A stretch of DNA of 64,000 bases. Source: Sclerurus mexicanus (lineage: Eukaryota; Chordata; Aves; Passeriformes; Furnariidae). The DNA lies in assembly GCA_013396755.1 (NCBI GenBank), contig VWZF01006084.1, positions 483,843 to 547,842 of the forward strand, given 5' to 3'. A program made the position numbers and the translations under genes. This document shows, piece by piece, positions 1 through 13,077 of this stretch (its first letter is position 1; every line of letters begins with the position of its first letter). A model generated the notes under the pieces. The model made no database searches. It saw nothing but the letters and a program-made list of their open reading frames with translations, and was not told where the DNA came from.

Positions 1-3000
1 TGTCATGGTCAGAAGCTCAGCAAAGACTGGGGTATAATGAAGTCACTCATGTGCCCATGTTTGGGAACAGGTTTGGAGAGTGGTTCTGCCTCGGGCTGTA
101 AAGCCAGCTTGCAGACAAGGCAGCTGAGCACTGCTGGCCAAAACTGTCTTGGCCAAAATCCAGGGAAGGGAAAAAGAGCTTTGCTGTTTCAGATCAACCT
201 TACTGAAAAGAGGTTTCCCTCTGTCAAAAAGTGTTATTGCAGCCCCAAGGACCCTTTCACCCTAAGAATGGCATTTACACATATAAATACGTATCTCTGC
301 TTTTGGGAACCTTGCTATTTACTTTCTATTTTGAGTGATATAAACATTTTCCTTTGCAAACTTTGCTATGAATGTCGATCTATAGGGGAAAAAAGTGGGG
401 CTGAAATTTTCACTATGACTGTAGGAGTGGCCTTCAGAAAAATGCTTCACCCTGTAGGACACAAGAGCTACCAGCATGAATTCACCTGATTTTAAGCCTT
501 CTTATTTAGGTCTGCAAAGAGCACAGAATTTGCCTCTTACCAAATGTACATTAAAATTTTCCAGCTATATTTATATAACTATTAATCCCATAATAATAAA
601 GGTTACATTTTAATTAAAAATGTCAGAAATTCAGTCCCTTCTCGGCCATCTGCTAAGACCTGATGTGGCTCTGAAGCAATTAATGATGCTGCAGCCTTAG
701 ACAGAAAATCAGTTCAGCGGTTTTCTTTTATTCACATGGCTGAGCGCCAGCCAAAGTAGCATAAACAATGGGCCCCATGAGCTCTTACATCAAAGCATTC
801 AGGGCAGTGAGAATGTTGTCTTCAGATCGTTTTGCTCAAAAATGCATTTGGCATCTTTAAGGTAAATGCCCTTTACATGTTGTTCAGGGTTTGATGTCTT
901 GACAAATTTGCAAACTGATTCTGCTGCTGTTTCGGAAGTGCTCAGGGGTGTTGCTGAAAGCATGGGCAGGTTGGTAGGAATGCTGTACATGTAGCTGCCA
1001 AACTCAACAGTGAGCTCTGTGACAGGAAAATGCCTCACCTTTTCTTTCCTCACTTGAAGAGGAACGTCTCTGCCCTGCAAGTCATTGGCACAGCCCTTGA
1101 GTGGTTCTCCCTGCAACCATCTCAGGCACATGCTAATTTGCAACAGCAAATTCGACCAAAGCTTATTTCTTACAGGGGTAACAACAACTTTACAGTTTCA
1201 GTAAAGACTATCTAGCAAATTTATGCCTTTCCTTTTGAAATTAAAATGTAAATTTAGTTTATTGTGTCTTTATATCATGTCCTTGAAATTTCCAGGCACT
1301 TTTTCATTGTTTATTTAATAGATCTCTTAATAAAAAGAAATAAAGGAATTTTGTTCAGTTTAGTAGGTATGAATTTCTCTGGATCATATCAGGATTGGTA
1401 TTTAGCTTGCAGCGGGATTCTACATTCTGAAAAAGCTCAACACAGTTTTCCTATAACCTGTCCTTTGAACACACAGAATTCAATTATGGGGTTCTTGAAT
1501 AGCCTCCAGTCCCCTACCTCGTGGCAACCTGCTGGTGCCCAGCGAAACAGTCTTCTCAAAACAAACATTGATTTTCCTTGTAGACCTGAGGCACCTATAT
1601 CTAGACCACCTCCTTTCTCTCTGCTGACATGAGTAAAACAGAGACATCTAGGGCTTCTTACTGCAGGAACTTAAGATTTAGGTGCAAATTTTACATGTTT
1701 CAGTAAATGTGGCATATATTCCACCCCTTAGAAGTGATTTCATGCATGGTACTTTATTCCTGTGGCTTTTGTCAAATTTTGTGAATTGAAACCAGACTTC
1801 CTTGCCGAGCTGACATGTTTTTTGTTTTTATGAGTTGCTACAGTGCTATAAGCCTCCTGCTTCTCCAGGAGGGCACAGATTTCTATATATGGAGCACTGG
1901 CATGCAGACCAGACTATGAAATCACATTTTGCATATAATTTATTTAATAATTGAAGACTATGGGCCTTCCATAATATGTTCATTGTTCTTTAAGCAGAAC
2001 CAACTCAGCTGTTTCCCAAAAGCCAAGATGCATTTTGAAATAAATTATGGTCTTAAAAAACGTCTTCATTGACTGCAAACTTAGGGATGCTCAAAAGGTA
2101 GAAGAATTGACTTCCAGTCACCTCAGCTGGATAAAATAGTGACTGGAATTCCACAACAGCCAGGATATAAAGCATTTAATTTCAAAGAGGCAATGATGAA
2201 ATCCTAATTTTTTCTGCAACAAAATTTGCCTGTATGCTTTTTGCTGCATGCTGAGCATCGCTCATTAAATGTAAGATCTCCATCTGAAAGGTAATAGTGT
2301 CTGTCCGTCATGCAGAATGTCCTATCATACTGGCAAAATGGATTTTTATTGAAGATGTAAGTAGTGCTGCAAGCCTGTGATGGAGCTGAAGCTGAATTAG
2401 GTTACGGGTGCGGAGGAGCAGTTCACAACTGAGACTCCCTAGGGAGCGGGGAAGGTCCCCCTGGAAAGTAATCGTGCCTAGGCCTCAGATGGCTTGTCTT
2501 GCCTCCATTTTCACCCCTCATGAATTATTCGTCCCTGCTAGTTGAAAAGGTCATAGGTCAGTACTGCTCCAGATCCCCTGGATTTTGACAGAAAATGCGT
2601 CTCATGCATAATGAAGCATGGCTTTGTGCACACTAGGGTAACAGCTGAGTGAGGAAGAAAGGGTCCTCCCCCCAGAAGGAATTTCTCTGTGTGTTTTGAA
2701 CAACTCGTCACCGTGCACAAGAAGTCAGTGTGTATCTGCATGTATTAGTACAAGCTCCTAACCATAGGACACATGTTCAGGAAAAGCTGAGAACAATGTC
2801 TTGCACGCTCCCAGTCCCAAAGAGTGACAGTATTTGAAATGAAAAATGTTCCTTGAAGTGTCTTGCTATATAAATCATTTGGAAGTGTGTCCTTATCAGT
2901 TATTTAGAAGTGCTGAATTTTAGCTGAGAAAATGTAATAGCAGAACTCTGGTTGAGGTTTGGCTGATAACCTAAATGTGCTGACTATGAGAAGCATACAG

Positions 3001-3471
3001 ATTATACCTAAAATCCAGAGACTAAAAATGAACCTTGAATTTTCAAGTGCATGACAGGCTCTGGGAAAATAAGACAAATTCAGGTATTTTTCAGCTTTTG
3101 CTTGGAGTCCAAATTCTATCCAACCTGCTCTGCTGCTGGCTGTGAATGACAACTGACTGGACATCTATTAGAGTGAGACAGGTGAAACCAAGGGCAGCTA
3201 TTTTGGGAAGCTGCAGCAGTCAAAATGGCACAAGAGAAGTAATATTGGTCCAACCTGTCCTTCTGTCATTTAGATCAAAATGCATAAGAGACGTTGGTAA
3301 GGTCTAACCTAAACTAATTCATTGTCTTTGTACATTCCCAATTCTACTAAAAGCTATTTATAATTGGTTCCAGACATTGCCTATTTTAATAACTTTATTT
3401 TATTCAGGGCAGCGGAGGGAAGGAATTAACTTTTTTTAAACAGAAAGTTTTAGGCAGGAATGTAAGCTGCA

Positions 3472-3500
3472 TTTTTTTTCTTTTCTTTTTTTTTTTTTTG
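3472..3500. repeat. T-rich homopolymer tract
   Basis: A run of T interrupted by two single C bases inside the first intron. No adjoining retroposon body is recognisable, so it is a simple low-complexity tract. Confidence 0.8.
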
Positions 3501-6500
3501 GCTACCAGTATGTCTCTGAACACACTCTGTGCATATTGGGATATATTATGTTATCTTTCAAAACTGTTGGAAATGAAACTCATGAGCTGACTCAATCTAT
3601 GGACTGATTACATAAGCTACCAGGAATCCAGGTCAAAGCAAAATCACTTTTTGTAAACTACCATTTTAGAGACAGTGTCTTCTCTTTATCCTATAATATA
3701 CCTCATCACAAATACATTTTGAAAGATTTTTCAAGAAACACAAAACCTAATTTTTTTAAGGATCTAGGAAGAGAAGGTTGTGCTTTTGATGAGTTACTCA
3801 ACAGTGCATGAAATCCTATTGCCTGTAACAGAAAAACAATATATTTTTTTCCAGAATGCTCCTCAGGGTAGTAACCCAAAAACATTTTGCCACTGAAATA
3901 ATTTTTGCACACAGCTAATCCTGAGGCTTTACGCTACCTGCCAGTCAACTACTGGTTTGGAAACCTCAAGAACTAGTGAGACACTGTCTTGGTATTTACA
4001 CTATACCACAAAATCCTGTCTATCTGGCACGTGCTATGTGAAAATGCATGACATTTGAACAGAAATTACTAAAGTATGTCTTTTTCCCTTTTTGTTGGCT
4101 TGGGGGTTTTGTTTATTTTTTTACCACTATTTTCTCCCTGGAGGGGGACATCCTACAGGAGGTATTGCACAGGATCCTGATGAGTTTGTTGTGCAGTTAT
4201 CAAAAGGATAATAATGAATGTGGGATTAAATTAACATCTTGTACAGGTCAGGCTTTCACTTTAAGCTTTCCTGTGTCCCTGTGTTTGATTTTTCATGTTT
4301 TTTGATCCCAGAATTGCAAGAAACTATTTACCATTTAAAACCTTGTGGTGGAGAGCTATATACTGGTGCTCAGTGCTGAAGGGGTTAAGTCTGAGAGAGA
4401 AACAAGGCTGAATAAAATATAATTCTCATGACGCTCCTCCACATGATGCTTAATTAGTCCTCATTTAGGGGAACTGAGAAGCTGCAAACCAGAATAATCA
4501 GTGCTTTTATGGATGGTAATGTCAGATAAATCTTTGGAAGAAAATGACAAAAAATATTTGGTTTTGGGTTTTTTTTCTTCCAGCTTGCAGGGATCCTTTG
4601 ATTGCAGGATAGTGAAAATGGAAGTATAAGAAATAAATTTACTTGACTTCTCCAGCTCTCTGCATAGCTCTGGGAGCTACTCAGGGAAGATATGGTCTAG
4701 AGTTTTTGGCCTGTTAGAAGCCAAAAATAATCAGGGCCAACATGGTGCTAGAACAGGCTGACATAATATGCTGCCTCACCTTCCTGCACAGACACAGACA
4801 CTTACAGGTTGTAAGAACCCCTCAGTAAATGCTAAATCATATAAATTTAGCTCCAGTTTTTGTAGGAAGGAACTGGGTATTTATGCAGCTATTTATGCAG
4901 CTGCAGCTGTTATTCTGCACATTTGTTTGATTTTTTACACACACACCATTATGGGAAAAAAAAAGTCTTCCTCTTGAATTGCTAAGTCTGTTTCAGCCCC
5001 CACTTTGACAATTAGCATTTGATGAGGCTCCTTGATCTTACACGTAACACTTTGCATCAATACTTGGTGGCACTACTATGCATTAAGTGCTAGTACATTA
5101 TTTCTAGGAACATTAAGGCCTGGAGTGATTGCCACAGTCATTGTTTTATGGAGTCAGCAAATTAGAGGAATGGGTCACAGGAATCTTAAAGACCATTAGC
5201 CTGTTCTTCATGGTATTTCCAGAGGATGGTATGTCAACTTATGTGAATTGAATGGGTGTTTTTCTCTTGTTTTAAAGTAATATTAAAGAGAAATTTAAAG
5301 TAAGCTGTAAATATGCATTCAAGACATTAAAAGAATTTTTCCTGTGAACTAATGAATGTTGTAAGTGCCCTGTGGTGAGACAGTGCTGGATTTTCTTTGA
5401 AGTCAAAACTGAGATTTCTAGTTGGTGATTTTTTAGGTGATAAGAACTTTCGTCTGATAGCAGCAACAATTATTTTTCGGTGCAGGCTATTGCAGCTTGC
5501 AATATCATTGTACTTCTGATTTTTATTCCCCTCCGAGACTGAGTCCCTTGCTTTTTCAGGCACTTCACTAATCCCTACGAGCACCATGTCTTTTCAAATT
5601 AAACCACAAATGTGGCCTTAAAGTACTGGTGAAAATCTAAAGTAAATCTACAAGGGAAAGAAAAAGATAATTTATGCTAGAAGTCCAGACTAGTAATTCT
5701 TATGCTTTCATAGAGGTGTAGAGGGGAAGAGAGAAAGGGAATGAATTTGAGATGAAGTTTCAGCCCAGATAGGTGGTTATTACTTTTAATTTCCTGGACT
5801 CTCTGGGCTTGTCAGTAATATTTTGGAGGGATTTCTGTTTCATAAGGGGGTCATAAGGAAGCTGTTGCATTTAGAGAAAAAAGGCAAAAAGTCCTTTTAT
5901 GTTACCATCCAGCCCCTGGGTACATAATGACCTACTACCTGAGAGTAGATGGCGATGAAAACAAACAGCACAGCATGAGCTGGGAGTGAGATACCTGTCA
6001 TGCAGCATCTTTGTGCCTGTGTGTATAGTCTGGGAGTTTTACTCAAGATTTAGCCTTTCACAGTGCAGGTGAAGTTGCTGTGCTACCAATGGCCACAAAG
6101 AAGCAGAAATTAGTACAGAGGGATCTGGAGGTGGTTTTCAGCATGCCTTTTCCTGCTTTTCCCTGCTGGCTGGCAGTTGGGTCTGTACTGTCCCGTGGAA
6201 GAGAAGAGCTCTTGCTGTTGAGCTGAAAACATCAACAGGGGTAAGTGGTGCTTGAAGGATGCCAGATTGAAGAGGGAGCATGAAGAAGTGAGATTTGGCT
6301 GTTCAGTGGCCTAGGTGAATGGGATCAGAGTTGACAGTGTCTAGATCAGAAAACTGCATGCCACCATTACAGTAAATGGCCTTCTAATCAGGAGGTCTGT
6401 TACATGTGATTACCCAGCAGGTCACATCTAGAAATTCAATGACAAAATGTTTAAAGGCATTAGAGGCTCATAAGAATAGAGAGGGGCACCAAATGGTATT

Positions 6501-8149
6501 TTCAGAAGTGACTCTTATTACTTAAATTGCAATAAAATCCGTGGGAATCAGGCAGTGAAGTACTTAATGCCTCCCTGAAAAAACTCGGCAAGATGCACGT
6601 TTTTATCAATAAGTGCCTATGTGCCTCTTAAGAGTCTGGCTGTCAGAGACATCTCCTCCCCATTAGGCTTTAGCAGTGATAAGTAACAGAGATGGAAGAA
6701 GGATTAAGACACAAATGCTGCAGTGTTTGAACCCTCCCTGTGTAATGCCTGTGCATGGCTGTATTTGTGTGTTTAGTGCCAAAGGAAAGTGGATCACGTA
6801 GAAATGTGCCATCAGAAAGCAAGGATGTGGCACACAGTCCTCCCAAAAGGTATCAAAGCAGAGAACAAAATAATCAGAACATTGTCTTGCTTTCCCATTC
6901 CCCTGAGCAGATGAAGAGGAAAGGAGGACATGTTTAGTACCTTGTTCCTTAGATCACAATTGCAGAAGTACAACCTAGCTCCAGGGTTAAATAAGGAAGG
7001 AAAACAAACTAAGTCCTGCTACCAGATGTGATGGAGAAAGGGCTGCTGTGTTCTCCAGAAGGATTATTAGTGTTACTGGTATCTGAAGAGATGCTCATAA
7101 AATTGTGTGAATGGAAACTGGGAATGTAAACTTCCAATAAGGTAAAAGTGTGATAAACAGGAGATTATTCTTTTACAAAATCAGTCTCTTCAAAATCTTA
7201 TTGTAAATACTATGATGCAAAATAATCTAGCAGTATTATGTCTTATAATATCAGCTAATTAGGGATACATACTGGAGAGAAAGGATCCTTGAATGAGGCA
7301 GCTTAGCCTTCACCAACTGTGTCAGTGACAATTGTTTAAATGTAAAGCTGGTGAACATTCAGATGCATAGTAACAATCAGGCAGGCACTGAGAGAGTTCA
7401 GCAAGGAGCACAGAAGCAGGTGAAGCTGCAGAGCAGAATACTTGCCTGACAGTAAATGCCAAGATGTGAACAGAGGAGCAGAATTCAATGTGTGGAGGTC
7501 CTGTGGAGTAAAACCTGATTATGAAAAGCAGGGCCATAGACAGACTGACAGGTACATCAAGTCAAAGCCTGCAGGGGAGAGCAGCTAAAGAAAAACTGGA
7601 GCACAATCAGGAAACAGACACTCATTTAGAGTTTGGGTGCATAGGATACTAGACTGTGCAAAGTGGCAAAAATGAATGGTTTGTAGGGTCCAAGCTGGCA
7701 CCAGATGCAGTAATATTATAGTAACAGGACATAGACAAGAAACTGAATGTAAGGTAGATAGATGGCACACATGACTATGGAAATATCTTCAGAATTTTTC
7801 AAAGAAAGAAAGCAACATTGTCATCTAGCAATACTGAATAGCAGCTACATGATTTCTTAATTGCTTGGACTATATGTTAGTACAAGCACAATAGAAAGCA
7901 CTAGACATCATGCTTCCAGTAATGCAGACAACACAGAAGGCACCACTGTCCATGCAAACAAGAAAATAGATGATGTTTTGACAAGCTACTCTGCTCTCTA
8001 GGCTTGAGCTCCTCTCTGAAGAATCAGTCTGGCTTAGCCCAGGGTGCCTGCAGTGACCACTCCAGGCTGGAGTAGCTGCACCTCTGCAAACTCCATTATG
8101 GTGTGCCAAGGGAGCATCATGGGAGCTAAGGAAGGGTTAGCATGTGTCT

Positions 8150-10940
8150 TAAAAGAAAAGATGAGCTGAAAGCATTGATCAGCTCCCAGAGCTACAATGT
8201 CATCGGTACTAGTGAGACTTGGTGGAACGAGTTTTGTGACTGGAGAGCTGGCAGGAAGGGCTGCAGGCCCTTCAGGAGTAGGCAGGGCAGGTTAGGGGGA
8301 GGTGTGGCACTCTAATTAAGGGAGAAGTTTGATGGCACAGCCCTTATGGTTAGTGATCATATGGTGGAGAGCCTCTGGGTGAAGATTAGGGGGATGGAAA
8401 ATAGGGGAGATATTGTAGAGGGTGTTTACTACTGATTGCCCAGCCAGGATGTAAGTACCAGTGAGTTATTCTATAGGCAATTAGGAGAAATCTCTGGATC
8501 AGTAGCCCCTGTCCTTATGGGAGATTTCAACTTCCCAGACATCAACTGGGAATACCATACTGCTGTGACAAGTCTTGGAAATTCTTAGTTTCTAGGAGAT
8601 AACTTCTTGCCATGAGTACTCAGCGAGCCAGCTAGGAAAGATGCCCTCCTGGACTTGCTGTTTGTGAACAGAGAAGGATTTGTGAAGGATGTGACAGTAA
8701 ATGGCTGTCTTGGCCACAGTGATCATGAAATGGTTGATTTAAAAATTTTCACTGTAATGACAAAAAAGGGTGCCAGTTGTTATCTTGGACTTCATGGGAG
8801 CAAATTTTATGCTATTCAGAGAGCTGTTTAGCAGAGTGCCTTGGGAATCTGCTTTTAAGGGCTTAGGAGCCCATATGTTCTGGTCGGTCTTTAAGATTCA
8901 CCTTTCAGAAGCACAGGAGCAGACAATTCCACTGTGTGGTAAGTCAAGCAAGCAGAGCAGAAGACCAGCTTGGCTGAACAGGGAATTCCTTGTGTAGCTC
9001 AGGAAGGAAAACTCTATGACCTCTGGAAGCAAAGTTAAGCTCTTAGGAACCTGAGTACAGAGCTGTGGTTTGTTTACACAGGGGGAAGACATGAAAAGCC
9101 AAAGCTCAATTAGAGTTGAAACTAGCCAGTGTTGTTTCAGACAACAAGAAGGGCCTTTTTTTCAGATGCTAATAGCGAGAGGAAGTGTAAAGAAAACAGT
9201 AGACTTGGTGAAGATGGTTATCTGACTAGCAGGAATGAAGAAAAAGCAGATGCATTCTATGCACTTTTTGTCTCATTCTTTAATGATGTCGATAGACCCT
9301 GGGCTGCCCAGTTCCCTGAGTTGGAGGACCACAAGTGTAGGAACAGTGACTTTCCACTTGTGGACACTGAAATTGTAAGGGACCAGCTGTATCAGCTGAA
9401 TGTTCACAAGTCATTGGGGCCTAATGGGATTCGTCTGAGCTATCGAATGTTGTGGCAGGACCCTTCTCAATGATCTGTCAAAGGTCTTGGAAGTCTAAGG
9501 AGGTCCTGCTGACCGAAAGTGTTATTCCAGTCTATAGTGTTATTCCAGTCTACAAAAAAAGGCACAAGGGAAGACCCAGGGAACTGCAGACCTGTTAATC
9601 TAACCTCAGTTGCTGGAAAAGTTATGGAGAAGATTATACTGGGTACTAGTGAAAGACATTTAAAGAATGATGCAGTCATAATGAACGGTCAATATGGATC
9701 TACAAAAGGGAAGTCCCATTTAAATGATTTGATATCCTTCTATGATAGGGTCACCTACCTAGTGGGTGAAAGGAAGGCAGTGTATGCAGTTTTTTTAGGG
9801 TTTTAGTGAGGCTTTTGATACTGTCCCTCAGCACCTTTTTGGACAAGCTGTCCAGTCATGGAATGAGTGGATTTGTGATGCACTGGGTGAAGAACTGGCC
9901 CAAGGTCAGAACTCAGAGGTTTGTAGTGAATGCAGCTACATCTGGCTGGTGACTAGTCACCAGCAGTGTTCCTCAGGGTTCAATTGTAAGGCCAGTTCTG
10001 TTCAATATATCAGTAATCTTGATGCAGGAGCTGAATGCATCATTAGCATGTTCGCTGATGATACCAGACTGGGAGGTGCTGTTGACTCCCCTTAGGGACA
10101 AGATGCCTTGCAGAGGGATCTAGATACACTGGAGTATTGGGCAATGATTAATAGGAGGAAATTTAACAAAGCAAAATGCTAGATTATATTCCTAGGACAG
10201 AATAAGGCCAGGCACAAGAATAAATTGGGAGGGGAGTGGCTGGAGAGCAGCTCTGCAGAAAGGTACCTGGGGGTGCTGATGGACAGCAGGCTCAGTGTGA
10301 GTCAGCAGGGAGCCCTGGCAGCCCAGAGGGCAAACCCCATCCTGGGGTGCATCAAACACAGCATCACCAGTCACTCAAAGCAGGTGATATCCCACTGTAT
10401 TCAGTGTTGGTGCAGCATCACCTGGAATTCTGTGTGCAGTTCTGGGCCCCACAATTTAAGAAGGATGTGAAGGTACCTGAATGCACCCAGAGGACGGATA
10501 CAAAGCTGGTGGAAGGGCTGGAAGGAATGTCCTATGAGGAGCAGCTGAGGACAGTTTGTCTGGCTTGGAGAAAAGCAGGCTGAGGGGCAACCTCATTGCT
10601 CTCTACAGCTTCCTGGGGAGGGGAAGTGGAGAGGGAGGTGTTGAGCTCATCTCCTTGGGATTCGGTAACAGGATGCATGGTAATGGTTCAAAGCTGCCCC
10701 AGGGGAGGTTCAGACTGGACATTAGGAAGCACTTCTTTACCAAGAGGGTGGTCAAACCCTAGAACAGCCTTCCTAGAGAGGAGATTGATGCCCAAGCCTG
10801 TCAGTGTTTAAGAGGCATATGTACAATGCCCTTAATGATGATATGTTTTAACTTTCGGTCAGCCCTGAAGTGGTTAAATGAACTGAGTTGAACAGGATGA
10901 TTGTTGCAAGTCATTTCCAACACAAATTATGCTATGCTGT
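8150..10940 (+). mobile_element. CR1 LINE, decayed ORF2 with 3' end
   Basis: Broken translations follow CR1 ORF2 in order. Near 8195-8225 there is an endonuclease start like 'YNVIGTSETWW'. The GDFNFPDINWE endonuclease motif follows at about 8520-8550, and a DALLDLLFVNREG...GHSDHEM block at about 8640-8735. Reverse transcriptase then runs from about 9215 (NEEKADAFYALF, HKSLGPNGI, NCRPVNLTSVAGKVMEKII), with the catalytic FADD at about 10050-10062 and the AERYLGVLMDSRL block at about 10255-10290. The RT part from 9129 to 9806 stays in one frame but is cut by stops at 9471-9473 and 9804-9806; later blocks sit in other frames. The 5' end is truncated, as is usual for CR1, and its boundary is approximate. 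The 3' end (GGATGATT...CATTTCCAACACAAA, about 10890-10930) runs straight into a pentanucleotide array. It is non-functional. Confidence 0.93.
9518..9553 (+). repeat. 18-bp tandem duplication inside CR1
   Basis: Two adjacent copies of AGTGTTATTCCAGTCTAT (the second ends in C) lie within the reverse transcriptase part of the CR1. The duplication adds six codons, keeps the local frame, and is probably a small slippage event after insertion. Confidence 0.85.
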
Positions 10941-11060
10941 TCTATTCTATTCTATTCTATTCTATTCTATTCTATTCTATTCTATTCTATTCTATTCTAT
11001 TCTATTCTATTCTATTCTATTCTATTCTATTCTATTCTATTCTATTCTATTCTATTCTAT
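10941..11060 (+). repeat. (TCTAT)24 microsatellite at the CR1 3' end
   Basis: Exactly 120 bases of uninterrupted TCTAT (equivalently ATTCT) units, 24 copies, directly after the CR1 3' end. CR1 elements normally end in a few ATTCTATG octamers, so this array probably grew from that tail. It is low complexity and translates as a repeated FYSIL run in open frames, which is not a gene. Confidence 0.97.
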
Positions 11061-11839
11061 ACCATCCTACCCTGCTGTGATCTTCTCTGCCTATATAGTC
11101 GCACCCTGAGGCTGTTCATTCAAGTCTGGTTTTTTCATGACGTAGAACCAAATTTTTTTTTCCTAGTGACAAAGGGTGGGAACTGATGCATTTTCTGTTT
11201 TCTTAGAGAGAATTTCCTAGCTCAGAGCAGGCATACAGTGGCGGCATGACATGAAGAAGCTCGAACTGGTTGGTTTCTCACCTTTTGGATGAGACAGCTG
11301 CTAGGTGTCTCAGCCCAGCACCTTCCACAATCCCTAATCCCATTAACCAGCTCAAAACAATGAATGAGGGATCATTCTCCAGCTATCCCTAAATTTTTTA
11401 GTGGATTGATGTGTTTTTTCTGTAAGTTGATATTATCTCACTGACGTGACAGGCAGTATTAACACAGCCTTAGTCACAGAACTGGAAAGAACACTTACTT
11501 ATATGCACAGGGCCAAGAGCTGCCTGGGTCTTTCTTTCTTTGACCAAGCAGCCAGAAAGTCAGGGGAAATAATGAGAAAAAGGAGCTTGTCACTACAACT
11601 TCATGACTGAGCGTAAATGCTAGTGAAAGATGAAACATCTTGCTGTTTTTTGCCAAAAGCTGTGGAATCACAGTGCAGTGTCTTCATGTTTTGCTGCACG
11701 ATTTCCTAATGATACTATGTTCATATACAGTGAAGCAATATAGCTTAGCAATGCACTGTCAAGACAGAACACTGTAATAATTATGTGGGCTTCTTTAGAA
11801 TGAGGTACCATTGAAATCCAGTGATTAAATAGAAATGTG

Positions 11840-11875
11840 TGTCTTGGTTTAACTCAGTGTCTTGGTTTAGTCCAG
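11840..11875 (+). repeat. 18-bp tandem pair
   Basis: TGTCTTGGTTTAACTCAG is followed directly by TGTCTTGGTTTAGTCCAG, with three mismatches in 18. A third partial TGTC follows. Intronic, with no known function. Confidence 0.8.
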
Positions 11876-12976
11876 TGTCATTTATAAATGTAAAAAATGT
11901 CCCTATGTTTGTGTTCCAAAAATCAGTTATTTACTGTTCGTTAGATAGAATTTGGAAACAGAAAAGCTGCACTGGAGGCCTGTGAACAGCTCAGAATGTT
12001 TGCTCTGTGTGACACACTCTGCCTGAACCTGCAACTTGTGCATCAACTTTGGTCACTACTTTGTAGAGCCATTCTGCATACAGATATGCATACAGCATTT
12101 GATTAGACTTAACCAAAAAAGCTTTTTGCTCTACTAAACTTTTACAAATCTCATCAGCCCAGCTCTTCCCTGTCTGCAGCAAAGATTTATTGCTACAGGC
12201 CTTGGCATTACTTGAGGAGAAGTTTTTAGTCAGGATTCATTTTTGACATAGATGAATGAGGACTTTGGTGAGACATCTCAAAAGAGTTTACCTTACATAC
12301 TTTGGCTGAGCATTAAGCTTTGAAAAATGAATGATTACATTTAAAATTGCCTTTCACGTTAATAGCTGAAGAAGATCTGCCCAGCTGCCTGTATGAGAGT
12401 GGAGATTTATTTTCTGGGCTAACAGTGGAGTGAACTCCTACTTTCTCCATTCGGAGGTACTCCTGTTTTGGGTGGTATGGTCACCTTTTTTAAGGAGAAT
12501 AATACTCCTGATAAAAACAGTATATAGAAACAAGACTGCATTTTGGAAATTGAATAGTATCTTCTTTTTCATAGGTCCATAATCATTAACTGAAAGAGTA
12601 CCAATTTAAAAACAAGTTTTTGAAGGAAAAAGGTTACTTTTATCAGAGAAGGTACTATTGCAGAGATGCACATTTGGAGTTACAAAGCAGTCAAGTAGTT
12701 TAATATTCTAAAACTTTTAAGATCTGCACACAACATACAACTAAAATTTTTCTGACAGGTACATGGAAATTCTGATAACCTAATATCCTTTGTGTCAGAA
12801 ATAAATTTTTGGAATGTGTCAGGCTAAAATATGTCTTCTTTAATGCAGTATCATGAAGTTAGAGAATATGGGAATTTATAATGTGTTTTTTTTTTCCTTT
12901 TTGTCTTTACCCCATAGCAATTTAGGAAATTATGGGCTTCCTCTTAAATCCTTGTCTGTTCTTTGTGTATTTCCAG

Positions 12977-13077
12977 GATTCCTCTTTGATTGGAACAGCC
13001 ACAGTGGCTGGTCCCAGGACAAGTGCAATAATTGGAGATCAGGGAACACCACCGAAGGTCCAGCTCCCCCTCAATAT
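12977..13077 (+). CDS. SH3RF3: SH3RF3 exon A: linker leading into SH3-3
   Basis: This 101-nt exon lies between acceptor TTTCCAG (12970-12976) and donor AT|GTAAGC. It starts in phase 0 and encodes 33 residues: DSSLIGTATVAGPRTSAIIG followed by DQGTPPKVQLPLN. It leaves AT, which joins C of exon B to make Ile. The GTPPKVQLPLN(V/I)YLALYAY junction is the known entry to SH3-3 in SH3RF3. The linker is low in charge and probably flexible. An open frame spanning the exon in another phase is a shadow, because only this phase joins exon B in the family order. The upstream partner exon is outside the window. Confidence 0.9.

Larger units (their letters stand above)
1..12976 (+). other. SH3RF3: SH3RF3 intron (5' end outside window)
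   Basis: This is non-coding sequence ending in a pyrimidine-rich tract and TTTCCAG acceptor at 12971-12976. Open frames in it are short, lack family motifs and occur on both strands as expected by chance. I looked for the preceding SH3RF3 exon (the Ser/His-rich region after SH3-2) and did not see it, so the intron is at least 13 kb. Contents: a T-rich tract (3472-3500), a decayed CR1 at about 8150-10940 with its TCTAT array, and an 18-bp tandem pair at 11840-11875. Otherwise it looks like unique AT-rich intron. Confidence 0.85.

Noticed and set aside
10888..11186. Frames with repeated FYSIL residues
   Set aside because: They are translations of the TCTAT microsatellite, not proteins.
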